In this document: positions 43,581 through 52,455 of the stretch, in pieces
How positions within the stretch are numbered: the first letter of the stretch is position 1
Layout: each line of letters opens with the position of its first letter
From: CAZEQK01 sp964514395
GTDB lineage: Bacteria > Bacillota > Bacilli > Tepidibacillales > Tepidibacillaceae
Length of the DNA: 64,000 nt
Direction of reading: 5' to 3'
Assembly: GCA_964514395.1 (NCBI GenBank)
Contig: CAZEQK010000016.1
Location: forward strand, 1 to 64,000
The notes under the pieces: generated by a model
Told to the model about the DNA's origin: nothing
The model's input: the letters and a program-made list of their open reading frames with translations, nothing else
Databases searched by the model: none
Position numbers and translations under genes: made by a program

Positions 43581-44661
43581 TCACTTACTTGTTTTTCTAA
43601 CTAAAGAGATATATTTAGGTCCAGTCTCTGTACCAGCACTTATCTTCTTATCATTAATGTAGATTTCTGTTCCTGAAGCATTACCAAGATGTATCCAAAG
43701 CTGTTTATACAATATAAATGCTTTGGAGGTTTGACCATTATCTAGAGTTAAGGATTGTAGCTGTTTACCATTTTCATCATTTTCCCTAATATCAATCCAA
43801 CACTTATCAGTAAAGTTTAGCTTCACCACAACTTTTGCATCGACTGAAACTGAGACGTTGTATATATCCATTGGTCGAAAATTATAGGTAGTCGTTTTAT
43901 CCTTTGTAATATCAAGCACAGCTTCTGGTTGCTGTATAGGTTCCTTATCAGTTTTTTCATTACCTGTAGTATCAGTTTGGTTTGATTCCTTCCCACTGTT
44001 TTGATTATCAGGAGATTGAGTAATTTCAAAGTCAGAGCCTATTGGCTTCCCCTGTAAATCTTCATGATTTGATGAATAAGAAACATAAAAAATATAGGAT
44101 ACTAACAAAATTAAACCTATCAATATATACACCAAGGATACGGTAAACCATTTTCCCCACCTAGATCTAGATGTTTCAACATAACTATAGCTAGGATTTA
44201 TTTCTATACTATCCATATTATTTATTTGAAATGATTCCTGATATTGTTCTAATATCAATGGATCTAAATCCACCACTTCTGCATAGGCTTTAACAAAGGC
44301 TTTTGCATAAAATCGACCTGGAAGTCTATCTATGTTCCCTTCTTCAATCGCTTGGATATATCTTGATCTGATTTTTGTTTTTTCTTGTACGTCATCGATC
44401 GTTAGATTCTTATCAATTCGTAATTCTTTCAAAATTTTACCAATCTTATAAACGTCCATTTCATTTTCATTTTCATTTTCATTTTCATTTTCATTTTCAT
44501 TTTCATTTTCATTTTCATTNNNNNNNNNNNNNNNNNNNNNNNNNNNNNNNNNNNNNNNNNNNNNNNNNNNNNNNNNNNNNNNNNNNNNNNNNNNNNNNNN
44601 NNNNNNNNNNNNNNNNNNNTTCAACATTCCCAGATACTTCTTCTGGTTCTTTTTCTGTCAT
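43581..44661 (-). CDS. ymfM: RodZ-like helix-turn-helix membrane protein YmfM, with N-terminal Asn-Glu repeat and assembly gap
   Basis: A cell-shape factor of the RodZ family: HTH domain (KIGKILKELR ... TIDDVQEKTKIRSRYIQAIEEG), basic segment before a single TM (WFTVSLVYILIGLILLVSYIFYV), then a Thr/Asn/Gln-rich linker and a C-terminal DUF4115 beta domain. The reading frame from ATG 44661 (strong GGAGGG site) encodes MTEKEPEEVSGNVE up to a run of 100 N (44520-44619). The other side of the gap shows ten copies of AATGAA (Asn-Glu) and then MDVYK. Codon boundaries meet the gap on both sides, so the true gap is probably a whole number of codons and 100 is a placeholder. Real repeat length is unknown. 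Confidence 0.8.
44460..44519 (-). repeat. Hexanucleotide tandem repeat (AATGAA)x10 running into the gap
   Basis: Ten perfect copies on the minus strand encoding (Asn-Glu)10, without a single substitution, ending exactly at the N run. Beyond the gap the sequence AATGTTGAA (Asn-Val-Glu) looks like a degenerate outer unit. Confidence 0.95.
44520..44619. other. Assembly gap (100 N)
   Basis: Exactly 100 N placed within the repeat. A conventional placeholder length for an unresolved repeat, not a measured distance. Confidence 0.98.
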
Positions 44662-44680
44662 AATTATCCCTCCAATCTCT

Positions 44681-45457
44681 CTAATCTCCAAATAACGATG
44701 TGGTATTCTCCACTAAATCATAAGTGATTTCCTCATCATAATCATTTCTTAACTCAATAATATAATCAAAATCATCATATTCATACTCAGTCTCTCTAAT
44801 AAAAATATCTGGATGTTCAACTACCTTCGTTGCAGGTAATCTCATAACTTCTCGAACTAACTGATGATGTCTTTCATTTGAACGCATGGTTGAAACAATT
44901 CCATCTATAATAAAGACGTTATTAGAGTTTAGTTCATCATCTGCTAATTGACTTCTAATCGTTTGTCTTAATAGGGTTGATGAAATAAATGCCCAACGTT
45001 TATTTGCTGAAACACTGCCAGCTACAACCGATTCTGTTTTACCTACTCTAGGCATACCTTTAATACCAATAATCTGATGCCCCTCACGTTTAAATATCTC
45101 ACATAAAAAATCCACAAGTAATCCTAATTCATCACGAATAAAACGAAAGGTTTTTTTATCAGATAAATCACGGTCTATATATCTACCATGCCTTACTGCT
45201 AAACGATCTAAAATTGTAACGGGTCGAAAGGCAGTAATCGTGATATTGTCAATGTGTTTTAGTACATTTCTTAGCAATGAAATTTTTTCTTCATCATTTG
45301 TTTCGAGAATCATCCCTCTTTTTTGTAAATCTACCCCATTTATACTTACGATAAGAACAGACATCATACCAAGTATAGAAGAAATATCTCCAAGTAATCC
45401 TGGTCTGTTTTTATGGATTTCATATTCTAGATACCACTGTTGATTTTCTTCATTCAT
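44681..45457 (-). CDS. ymfK: YmfK family protein (DUF3388), ACT plus P-loop-like
   Basis: 258 residues. The first 80 residues resemble an ACT domain (WYLEYEIHKNRPGLLGDISSILG), and GIKGMPRVGKTES at about residue 133 looks like a Walker A-type phosphate loop. This is the YmfK family, common in Bacillales and of unknown function. A start five codons earlier (45472) is possible; AGGG spacing favours 45457. It lies 20 bases upstream of ymfM, matching B. subtilis ymfK-ymfM. Confidence 0.85.
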   Translation of the reverse strand: MNEENQQWYLEYEIHKNRPGLLGDISSILGMMSVLIVSINGVDLQKRGMILETNDEEKISLLRNVLKHIDNITITAFRPVTILDRLAVRHGRYIDRDLSDKKTFRFIRDELGLLVDFLCEIFKREGHQIIGIKGMPRVGKTESVVAGSVSANKRWAFISSTLLRQTIRSQLADDELNSNNVFIIDGIVSTMRSNERHHQLVREVMRLPATKVVEHPDIFIRETEYEYDDFDYIIELRNDYDEEITYDLVENTTSLFGD

Positions 45458-45624
45458 GTACTTTACCCTCATCTTCCATTCTATACTGACATTTACAAAT
45501 TGTATTATAATTCTACAAAATTTTTATCACTTTTGTATGAAGTATTCTACATAATTAACTAAATTCCTTTTTAAATTTGTGAAAAAGATGTGTAAATTTT
45601 AAATAAAGTAAATCTATAAGTGCT

Positions 45625-45658
45625 AAATAAAATGCCCCTAACAAGGGGCATTTTATTT
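45625..45658 (-). terminator. Strong terminator after ymfJ
   Basis: 15-bp perfect stem (AAATAAAATGCCCCT with its complement) and 4-base loop, 11 bases past the ymfJ stop. Confidence 0.92.
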
Positions 45659-45669
45659 TACATAATACA

Positions 45670-45921
45670 TTAATGCTGTTTATCTACATAATTCACCATG
45701 ATCTGAGCCATTACCTTTTGCTGCTCCTCATCACTTGAATCCCAAAGTTCTTTTAATAAACGTTCTTCATTATTTTTTGGATCTACCTGTTCTGCCAAAT
45801 AATCTCCTATTTGATATGCAAGATTTGAAATGGTCTGATCATTGACTCCCAATTTCTGTGCTTGATCAACACGTTCATTCAAAAATTGTTTCCAATCTGA
45901 AAAATTTTCAAGTACACTCAA
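45670..45921 (-). CDS. ymfJ: YmfJ family protein (DUF3243)
   Basis: 83 residues starting MSVLENFSDWKQFL, close to B. subtilis YmfJ (DUF3243). Small acidic helical protein of unknown function. TTG at 45921 chosen because AAGGAGG lies 9 bases upstream; the TTG three codons earlier would leave no spacing. Here it is separated from ymfI by the plus-strand DUF116/NicO pair, whereas in B. subtilis ymfI and ymfJ are neighbours. Confidence 0.88.
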   Translation of the reverse strand: MSVLENFSDWKQFLNERVDQAQKLGVNDQTISNLAYQIGDYLAEQVDPKNNEERLLKELWDSSDEEQQKVMAQIMVNYVDKQH

Positions 45922-46062
45922 AAAACTCAACCTCCTTCGTTTAATTACGGAATATTATTCCGTTCATTTTTTAATATGGTTAATTCTTGATTTTTTTATT
46001 CAAAAAAATGATGAATAATAATAGCTCGTGTGTTACAAAATATGGACATCGAAAGGATTGAT

Positions 46063-46851
46063 ATGATGGAAAAAGAAAACCAATATAAATTAAAAAGGAA
46101 ATTGGGAGATGAATGGGAAAATTGGAGTGGTTCCATTGAGGACAATCTAGGTCATCTAGATACAAGCGTGTACCTTTTTTTATTCTTATTTATATCCATT
46201 AATATTGCTGCATTTTTTGCTTTATGGTCTATTTATATTTTCTTATTTAAAGCCTTTGTTCACCTATCACCATTACTTAATCATTTTATTGATTTAAGTA
46301 TCATTGGTTTATCTATATATGGTGTAGTCTATTTTTTCTTATTGATGATTACTCTAATGTTCAAGAAACCTTTTGCATTCTTTCTTAAAGATAAAAAATT
46401 TGTTGATTTAAATATGACAAAATTAACGATGTATATTGCTGCTAAGCTACATTTCTCTCAAGATAAAATAATCAACTCTATGATAAAAATAAATAATTCC
46501 TTTATAAAAATATTATATAGAAGTATTGAGAAAGAAGAACTTCTCATCCTTGTCCCTCGTTGTTTATCAAAAAAAACACGTGAAGACTTAACATTTATAG
46601 CTGAAGAATATTCTGTAGATTTACATATTGCTTCAGGTGGAACGCAAGCAAGAAAAATTTTAAAGGAAAATAAACCAAAAGGAATTATTGCGGTAGCATG
46701 TGAAAGGGATTTATATTCTGGTGTGAAGGATGTTCCAGCCCATATACCAGTCATTGCTCTAGCAAATGAACGTCCAGAAGGTCCATGTAAAAATACCTTA
46801 GTCGATATGGATGAAATGGAAAAAGCAATAGATTTCTTTTTAAAAAAATAA
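46063..46851 (+). CDS. DUF116 domain-containing membrane protein
   Basis: 262 residues. Two membrane helices (about 37-62 and 76-98) precede a cytoplasmic DUF116 domain (about 120-260) with conserved Cys in LVPRCLSK, VACERDLYSG and EGPCKNT, which might bind a metal or cluster. DUF116 proteins are frequent in anaerobes and archaea and have no known function. Start ATG 46063 or 46066 after AAAGG. It is the first of two plus-strand genes inserted in the ymf cluster, 80 bases upstream of the NicO-type transporter. Confidence 0.82.
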   Translation: MMEKENQYKLKRKLGDEWENWSGSIEDNLGHLDTSVYLFLFLFISINIAAFFALWSIYIFLFKAFVHLSPLLNHFIDLSIIGLSIYGVVYFFLLMITLMFKKPFAFFLKDKKFVDLNMTKLTMYIAAKLHFSQDKIINSMIKINNSFIKILYRSIEKEELLILVPRCLSKKTREDLTFIAEEYSVDLHIASGGTQARKILKENKPKGIIAVACERDLYSGVKDVPAHIPVIALANERPEGPCKNTLVDMDEMEKAIDFFLKK

Positions 46852-46930
46852 TTTTTAAAAACATGTTTAAAGTATCTATCATTGAAACTATAATAGTAAT
46901 TGAAGTTAAATCTCTATAAGGAGAAATATT

Positions 46931-47647
46931 ATGAGTATCAGTTTTATGCAAATCATATTGATTGGATTTATTTTAGGGCTAAAGCATGCATTAGAGCCAG
47001 ATCATTTAATTGCTGTATCTACCATTGCTAGTAAGAGTAAAAGCATATGGCGTTCCTCTTTAGCAGGTATGTTCTGGGGCATTGGACATACTTCAACCAT
47101 ATTTATCATTGGAATAGTTTTCATCGCTATTAAAGGTGAGGTTCCTACCATACTAGCAAAATCACTTGAATTTATCGTGGGTTTAATGCTTGTTTATTTA
47201 GGTATATCTAATATCTATACTTATAGAAAAAACAAGATTCATGTCCATACACATGAACATAACAATGAAGCACACACTCACTTTCATCTAAAAGAAGAAA
47301 CACATGAACATCAATCAAATGAGTTAAAAGCATCCTATATGAAATCATTATTTATTGGGTTCATTCACGGCTTAGCTGGTAGTGCAGCCATGATTATTCT
47401 TACTATTTCAACCGTAAGTAGTCTATTAGAGGGTGCCCTTTACATCGTCATTTTTGGAATTGGCACAACGTTGAGCATGTTACTGTTCACCACCATAATT
47501 GGACTTCCTTTTGCTTTAAGTACTCAGAAAACTATGATAAATAAGTCTTTAAGTCTATTTGCAGGAATTATTAGTGTATCATTTGGAGTTTATTATATGT
47601 ATAATTTAGGAATCACAGAAGGCTTGTTTAAATTGTGGCTACAATAA
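46931..47647 (+). CDS. NicO/HupE-type nickel or cobalt transporter
   Basis: 238 residues, about six membrane helices. The first helix carries HALEPDH (His19, Asp24, His25), the H-x4-DH motif of nickel/cobalt transporters of the NiCoT/NicO (UreH-like) group. Helix 4 has GFIHGLAGSAA, the second motif of this family. A cytoplasmic or external loop at about 99-130 is extremely His/Glu-rich (HVHTHEHNNEAHTHFH), fitting metal binding. Uptake or efflux cannot be decided. It has the site AAGGAGAAA and abuts the convergent ymfI end (no gap). Confidence 0.85.
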   Translation: MSISFMQIILIGFILGLKHALEPDHLIAVSTIASKSKSIWRSSLAGMFWGIGHTSTIFIIGIVFIAIKGEVPTILAKSLEFIVGLMLVYLGISNIYTYRKNKIHVHTHEHNNEAHTHFHLKEETHEHQSNELKASYMKSLFIGFIHGLAGSAAMIILTISTVSSLLEGALYIVIFGIGTTLSMLLFTTIIGLPFALSTQKTMINKSLSLFAGIISVSFGVYYMYNLGITEGLFKLWLQ

Positions 47648-48394
47648 CTAATAGAATGTCCAACCTCCGTCTATCGTTATAATTTGACCAGTGATATAGC
47701 CAGCGTGCTCGCTTAATAAATATAATACACTCTCAGCTATTTCTTCTGAAGTAGCAAATCGCTTCATAGGCATCATCTCTTTTAGATCGTCTATCTCTTC
47801 GTTAGAGAAATTTGACATCATCTTTGACATCACCACTCCTGGTGCGATTGCATTAACTGTTATACCACTTGGTGCAAGCTCTTTTGCAAGGGCTTTAGTT
47901 AAGGTATTGATTGCACCTTTTGTCATCGAATATAATACTTCATTGGCTGCTCCTACATTTCCCCATACAGAAGATAAATTAATGATTCTTCCGTATTTAT
48001 TTTTTATCATAGAAGGGATAGCTTGTTGCACACAGAAATAAGCACTCATGATGTTCGTATGAACAATTCTCTGCCAATCCTCGAAGGTAACATCTTGAAT
48101 TAAGCCATAGTGAGATTGTCCAAGTGCATTGATTAATACACTAGGATAGAGATTCAATGCTTTTAGTGCCTCATACATTCTTGTTATATCATAAATATTC
48201 GATAAATCTCCCTGCATCGTAAATGCTTTAATATTATAGCTATAGCAAACCTGCTTCACCTCTTTTATCTTATTCTCATTTCGATGATAGTGCAGGATTA
48301 GATCATAACCACTTTTGGCAAGAGTACAGGCAATAGCTGATCCGATTTCTCCAGAAGCACCTGTAATGAGTGCCACTCCTTTCGTCTCCCTCAT
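47648..48394 (-). CDS. ymfI: Short-chain dehydrogenase/reductase YmfI (FabG-like)
   Basis: 248 residues. Rossmann motif TGASGEIG (residues 10-17), NALGQ, catalytic Ser in NLSSVWG, and YSMTKGA (Tyr-x3-Lys) all present; C-terminal GWTFY. Like 3-oxoacyl-ACP reductases, but substrate is unknown. The ATG at 48394 is 8-9 bases behind AGGGAG; an upstream ATG overlapping the ymfH stop has no usable site. Conserved position after ymfH. Confidence 0.9.
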   Translation of the reverse strand: MRETKGVALITGASGEIGSAIACTLAKSGYDLILHYHRNENKIKEVKQVCYSYNIKAFTMQGDLSNIYDITRMYEALKALNLYPSVLINALGQSHYGLIQDVTFEDWQRIVHTNIMSAYFCVQQAIPSMIKNKYGRIINLSSVWGNVGAANEVLYSMTKGAINTLTKALAKELAPSGITVNAIAPGVVMSKMMSNFSNEEIDDLKEMMPMKRFATSEEIAESVLYLLSEHAGYITGQIITIDGGWTFY

Positions 48395-48420
48395 GTATAT
48401 ATCTCCCTTTGTCTTTATTC

Positions 48421-49701
48421 TCATCCCTTCAAGGGATGAACAATCGAAATTGCCATATTATCTAAATCAAAATGATTCATTCTAGCGATAATATCATTAA
48501 AATCGATTTTCTCCATGATTTCTAACCGCTGAAATAGATTCGCATGATTGTAAATATACCTTGTAAATTGATTTGCAATATATTCTGGTGAATTGAGCTT
48601 ACGTAGATAATCCCCAATTTTCTTTTTCTTGATTCGCAAAAAATCAGCTTCCTCTAAGTTTGTTTCTTTTACCTTAGTCAATTCTGCTAATAATTTTTCG
48701 ATTAAGAGCTCTGGTTTATTCGTATCACCACCAAAAAGTGAAAAAGCATATTCTTGCTCTATTTGATACTCATAGCTGAAATCTTCATCAATTATTCCCT
48801 CATTTATCATGGTTTCATAAATTGAAGAGCCTTGTCCTAATACCATCTCAAGTAGGATTTGAGTTGCAACCTCACGAGTAATAAATGCTTCATTATTTAA
48901 ACCGATTTCAATATCCTTAAAACCCATTAATACCTTTGATATAGATACAGGTAAACTTATTTCCCCTCTATTTAGATGTACTCCTGCTGTTTCTTTTGGA
49001 TTATTTCGAATAATGCTTGGAATTGGAGAAAAAGTTTTTTTCGCTTGATTTTCCTTTATAAAAGCGATGATCTCCTCTGGGTTTATTCCAGTAGAAACGA
49101 ATAAAATCATGTTACTTGGGTGGTAAAAGGTTTCATAACACAGATATAATTCTTCTCTGGTTATTTTATCAATAGATTCTACAGTACCTGCTATATCAAT
49201 ATTAATTGGATTATTTTTATATAATGCTCGAAGCAAACCAAAATACAATTGCCAGTCTGGATTATCATCATACATTCTTATTTCTTGACCAATTATCCCT
49301 TTTTCTTTCGCAACATTCTCTTCGATAAAGTACGGTCTTTGTACAAAATCAATTAAAGTTTCAAGATTTTTCATCACATGAGCAGTACTTGAGAAAAGAT
49401 AAGTAGTTCGATTGAAGGTGGTAAAGGCATTCGTCTGCCCCCCAAATGATGCAAAGGTTTGAAAAACATCTATTTCCTTTTCCTCGAACATCTTGTGCTC
49501 TAAGAAGTGCGCAATCCCATCAGGCACATGATATACTTCTCCATTTACTTGAAAGGAGGAATCAATAGAGCCATATTTCGTCGTAAAAGTAGCATAGGTT
49601 TTTTGAAAACCTTCTTTATGTAAAACATATATATTTAAGCCATTCTCCAGCTTTTCGTGATAAATCGTTTCATTTAGATTCTCATAGTTAGTTTTATTCA
49701 T
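48421..49701 (-). CDS. ymfH: M16 zinc peptidase YmfH
   Basis: 426 residues, insulinase-like. The zinc motif HFLEH is present at about residues 65-69 (GIAHFLEHKMFE), and a third acidic ligand is expected about 75 residues later (EENVAKEKGIIGQE), so it should be catalytically active. YmfH pairs with YmfF, as in other M16B heterodimers. Ribosome site GGAGGG; directly adjoins ymfF with no intergenic base. Confidence 0.95.
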   Translation of the reverse strand: MNKTNYENLNETIYHEKLENGLNIYVLHKEGFQKTYATFTTKYGSIDSSFQVNGEVYHVPDGIAHFLEHKMFEEKEIDVFQTFASFGGQTNAFTTFNRTTYLFSSTAHVMKNLETLIDFVQRPYFIEENVAKEKGIIGQEIRMYDDNPDWQLYFGLLRALYKNNPINIDIAGTVESIDKITREELYLCYETFYHPSNMILFVSTGINPEEIIAFIKENQAKKTFSPIPSIIRNNPKETAGVHLNRGEISLPVSISKVLMGFKDIEIGLNNEAFITREVATQILLEMVLGQGSSIYETMINEGIIDEDFSYEYQIEQEYAFSLFGGDTNKPELLIEKLLAELTKVKETNLEEADFLRIKKKKIGDYLRKLNSPEYIANQFTRYIYNHANLFQRLEIMEKIDFNDIIARMNHFDLDNMAISIVHPLKG

Positions 49702-50988
49702 CTATTTTCCCTCCTTCTGCTTACCCTTAAGGAAATATATAGTGTCTATTGTTACCTTATTTGCTACTTTTACAACATCTTCAATACGAACTTGTTCCAA
49801 TTGATGCAATAATTCAGAAAGGTTTCTCTTCTTTCCGCTTAACACAGAATGATAGGAAAAATCAATGAATTGTCTTGGCTTATCAAGCATTACCTTTAAT
49901 TGACTAGAGTAAACTGATTTTGTCAGTGCAAGCTCTTGATCTGAAATATCACCATTTTTTAATAAAATTAATTGTTCCTTTATAATCTCTAATGCTTTTG
50001 AAAAATTATTAGTTTCAATGCCACTTTGTATGGTCATGATCCCCTTGTGACTATCTAATTTTGATGCAGCATAATAGGCCAAGCTTGCCTTTTCTCGTAC
50101 ATTAACAAATAGCTTAGAATGAGCAAAACCACCAAGTAAGCCATTGTATAGAAGTAGGTGAGAATAATCATCATCCTGTATACTGGTATAGGTTCTTAAA
50201 CCAATATCTAGCTTTCCTTGAGTAACATTTTGTTCTTCAGTCACCATTTTTTCTGATGATACAGGAACATTTATTATATTAGCTTGCATGTTCATTACTT
50301 CCCTATTTGGAAAATAAAAGTCACTTTTAATCGCTTCCATTACTTCTTCTTCGTTAAGATTACCAATCACAAAGACATCAATCGCAGATGTGCGTAACCA
50401 TTCTTGGTAATAATCATATAAGTCCTTAGAAGTAATACCCTCTAATTGATCGATTTCCCCATACTCTAACAATCGATAGGGTTCATTCTCACACATATTT
50501 TTAATGGTTTGATACTCTGCGTAGGCTATTTTATCATCTAAAATACCATTGATTCTGTTTGCTAGCATATCTTTACCAATTCGTACAAATTCCTTCTTAA
50601 AGTTAGTTTCTTCAACCAATGGATTTGTGATGATTTCTCCTAAGAGGGAAATAGCCTGAAAAAATAATTGTTCTTTACTTTGTAAATATTTTTCGTTAGA
50701 TACTTCTAAGCTAAATTGTACAATTTGCTTTTCACCGCGTTTAAATACATCGATATGAAATAGTGCCCCATATAAAGTATCTAATCTGTCTTGAATAGCT
50801 TTTAAACTAGAATGATTTTTTGTTCCTCTTTTTAAGATATAAGGTAATAAAGCTGTCTTCGTGACACTATCTTTCGTTAAACTTCGAGCCATATTCACTA
50901 CAATTATATTTGTCTTATATTTTTCCGTCTTTAAAAAATTTAGTTGCAAATTATGTATTTTTTTCGTAAAAAAAGTTGAAGAATCCAT
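49702..50988 (-). CDS. ymfF: M16 peptidase-like YmfF, inactive partner
   Basis: 428 residues. Same fold as YmfH, but no HxxEH motif is present, so it is the non-catalytic subunit that provides the substrate-binding residues. C-terminal AYYAASKLDSHKGIMTIQSGIE is typical of M16B second halves. The ATG at 50988 is chosen for AAGGG spacing (9 bases); the upstream ATG at 51030 is 14 codons earlier. In Bacillus this pair is linked with ABC-type or sporulation roles, not proven here. Confidence 0.93.
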   Translation of the reverse strand: MDSSTFFTKKIHNLQLNFLKTEKYKTNIIVVNMARSLTKDSVTKTALLPYILKRGTKNHSSLKAIQDRLDTLYGALFHIDVFKRGEKQIVQFSLEVSNEKYLQSKEQLFFQAISLLGEIITNPLVEETNFKKEFVRIGKDMLANRINGILDDKIAYAEYQTIKNMCENEPYRLLEYGEIDQLEGITSKDLYDYYQEWLRTSAIDVFVIGNLNEEEVMEAIKSDFYFPNREVMNMQANIINVPVSSEKMVTEEQNVTQGKLDIGLRTYTSIQDDDYSHLLLYNGLLGGFAHSKLFVNVREKASLAYYAASKLDSHKGIMTIQSGIETNNFSKALEIIKEQLILLKNGDISDQELALTKSVYSSQLKVMLDKPRQFIDFSYHSVLSGKKRNLSELLHQLEQVRIEDVVKVANKVTIDTIYFLKGKQKEGK

Positions 50989-51055
50989 AACATTCGTCCC
51001 TTCTATAACGTCTATTTTCAATATACTCATAAAAAAAATAAAGTCTGTTTATACG

Positions 51056-51085
51056 AAAATAGGAGGTAACTGACCCTCCTATTTT
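51056..51085 (-). terminator. Terminator of the sleB cluster
   Basis: 11-bp stem AAAATAGGAGG/CCTCCTATTTT with an 8-base loop and T-rich minus-strand tail, 75 bases past the 48-aa gene. Confidence 0.8.
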
Positions 51086-51159
51086 AATTAAAGTATTCAT
51101 TTCATTCTTTATGATTTATATTATATTTTTTTTTTTTATTTAGCAAGTATTCAAGTGAA

Positions 51160-51306
51160 TCAAACATCACTATCATATAGGTCATTGGAGTTCTCAAAAG
51201 TATTATTAAAACGACCACATTCAGGAGCTAAACATAACATTCCTTCTAATTGTTGGTCCTTATAATACATCCCTTGATTACTACCGCAGTACCGACAAGT
51301 CCACAT
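51160..51306 (-). CDS. 48-aa zinc-ribbon-like mini-protein
   Basis: Too short for most gene finders but strongly supported: ribosome site GGAGGGAAG is 5-6 bases before the ATG, and it follows sleB by 42 bases in the same direction. The protein MWTCRYCG...LCLAPECGR has Cys-x2-Cys near residue 4-7 and Cys25 plus Cys30, an arrangement that could bind one zinc like a rubredoxin-type ribbon. The rest is acidic and Asn-rich. No family recognised. Confidence 0.75.
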   Translation of the reverse strand: MWTCRYCGSNQGMYYKDQQLEGMLCLAPECGRFNNTFENSNDLYDSDV

Positions 51307-51348
51307 GAATCTTCCCTCCAATTTATTGGTGAAGATTTCACCTTATTT

Positions 51349-52068
51349 CTATTTACAAAAAATATGCTTACCTATCTGCTTTATTTGTGGTCTAGACCAG
51401 ATCCAAGATGATGTTGCTGTTGCAGGATTAAAATAATAAATCGCTCCACTTGATGGATCCCATCCTGACAAAGCATCACTTACAGCCTTTTTAGCTGTCT
51501 TATTAGGCGTAAGCCAAATTTGACCATCTGCCACAGCAGTAAAAGCTCCAGGTTCAAAAATGACACCTGATGGTGTATTGGGGAAAGAAGGACTTTTAAT
51601 TCTATTCAAAATAACAGCCGCTACAGCTACTTGTCCGATATAGGGCTCCCCCCTAGATTCTCCATATACCGCATTTGCTATTAATTTTATATCATTCGTA
51701 GAGTATTGACTTGAAGCGTATACCTTAGCAGTGCTTTTAGTTATTGTGGGCCGCCAATTTTTTGTTGCTTTCCAAAGCATATATTTTGTCTTTGCACCCA
51801 CAATGCCATCTACCTTCATACCGAATTTGTACTGAAAATTACGCACAGCCCAGTAGGTTTGCCAACCAAAAATACCATCTATCTTCCCTTTATAAAAACC
51901 TAAAAATTTTAATCTTCCTTGTAATTCATATACGTCTCCGCCAGTCTTACCCCTAAGTAATATTTCTTTACCAAAGGTCGTTTGGTTATTGTCATTAAAT
52001 TGATAGGAAACATAGACAACAGATAGTAAGAGTGACAACGAAAGTAGAATAACTAACATTCTCTTCAT
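51349..52068 (-). CDS. sleB: Spore cortex-lytic enzyme SleB
   Basis: 239 residues: signal peptide/TM (about 4-24), a peptidoglycan-binding domain (about 40-100, VYELQGRLKFLGFYKGKIDGIFG), and a Hydrolase_2/SleB lytic transglycosylase domain (about 125-238, with Glu in AVYGESRGEPY). SleB degrades spore cortex during germination. It is shorter than B. subtilis SleB (about 305) mainly in the linker. The partner gene ypeB, normally directly after sleB, is absent. Ribosome site AGAGGG. Confidence 0.93.
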   Translation of the reverse strand: MKRMLVILLSLSLLLSVVYVSYQFNDNNQTTFGKEILLRGKTGGDVYELQGRLKFLGFYKGKIDGIFGWQTYWAVRNFQYKFGMKVDGIVGAKTKYMLWKATKNWRPTITKSTAKVYASSQYSTNDIKLIANAVYGESRGEPYIGQVAVAAVILNRIKSPSFPNTPSGVIFEPGAFTAVADGQIWLTPNKTAKKAVSDALSGWDPSSGAIYYFNPATATSSWIWSRPQIKQIGKHIFCK

Positions 52069-52070
52069 TT

Positions 52071-52214
52071 CTATCCCTCTTTCTTACTAAATTCTTTCTT
52101 TGCTGGTTTTTCTGGATGTATTGTTGTTTCTTCTGGCTTGAATTCTGGTGGAGAAGGAGGGAATATTTCTAATTCTTGATCTGGATTTATTTCCGGTATT
52201 CTATTACTGTACAT
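52071..52214 (-). CDS. 47-aa Pro/Glu-rich mini-protein upstream of sleB
   Basis: MYSNRIPEINPDQELEIF followed by a Pro-rich part and a basic tail. GGAGGA site is 5 bases before the ATG at 52214, and its stop (TAG) lies 2 bases from the sleB ATG, so it should be co-translated. No signal peptide. Lack of hydrophobic core suggests disorder. No recognised family. Confidence 0.65.
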   Translation of the reverse strand: MYSNRIPEINPDQELEIFPPSPPEFKPEETTIHPEKPAKKEFSKKEG

Positions 52215-52392
52215 TTAAAATCCTCCTTTTTTTATCGTCTTGCTGTTATCATTCCCTATTCTTTTTATTTTCTTGCATTTTTTTTATCCAAATCGTATTC
52301 GCGGCATCGCAAGTACCTATTTAAGTTAAATATTAATATATTATTTTTATAAGTAGATATAAAAAAAGACTAATGCATAAACATATAGTGAT

Positions 52393-52451
52393 ATGCTCCC
52401 CCTAAAGTAGACAGATTAAAAAATAAAAATCTGTTGCAAAAGGGGGAGCAT
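52393..52451 (+). promoter_or_regulatory. Stem-loop at IS left end masking the transposase ribosome site
   Basis: ATGCTCCCCCT (52393-52403) is the exact reverse complement of AGGGGGAGCAT (52441-52451), which holds the orfA Shine-Dalgarno. An inner pair ACAGATT (52411-52417)/AATCTGT (52428-52434) extends it. Read-through mRNA would fold and hide the start. Confidence 0.7.
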
Positions 52452-52455
52452 TTTT

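Noticed and set aside
44460..44519. Tandem repeat considered as a CRISPR or satellite
   Set aside because: Units are 6 bp with no spacers, and they stay in frame with the ymfM coding sequence.
44375..44695. Plus-strand open frame with Phe-His repeats over the hexanucleotide repeat
   Set aside because: It is the antisense of the Asn-Glu repeat in ymfM, crosses the N gap and has no ribosome site.
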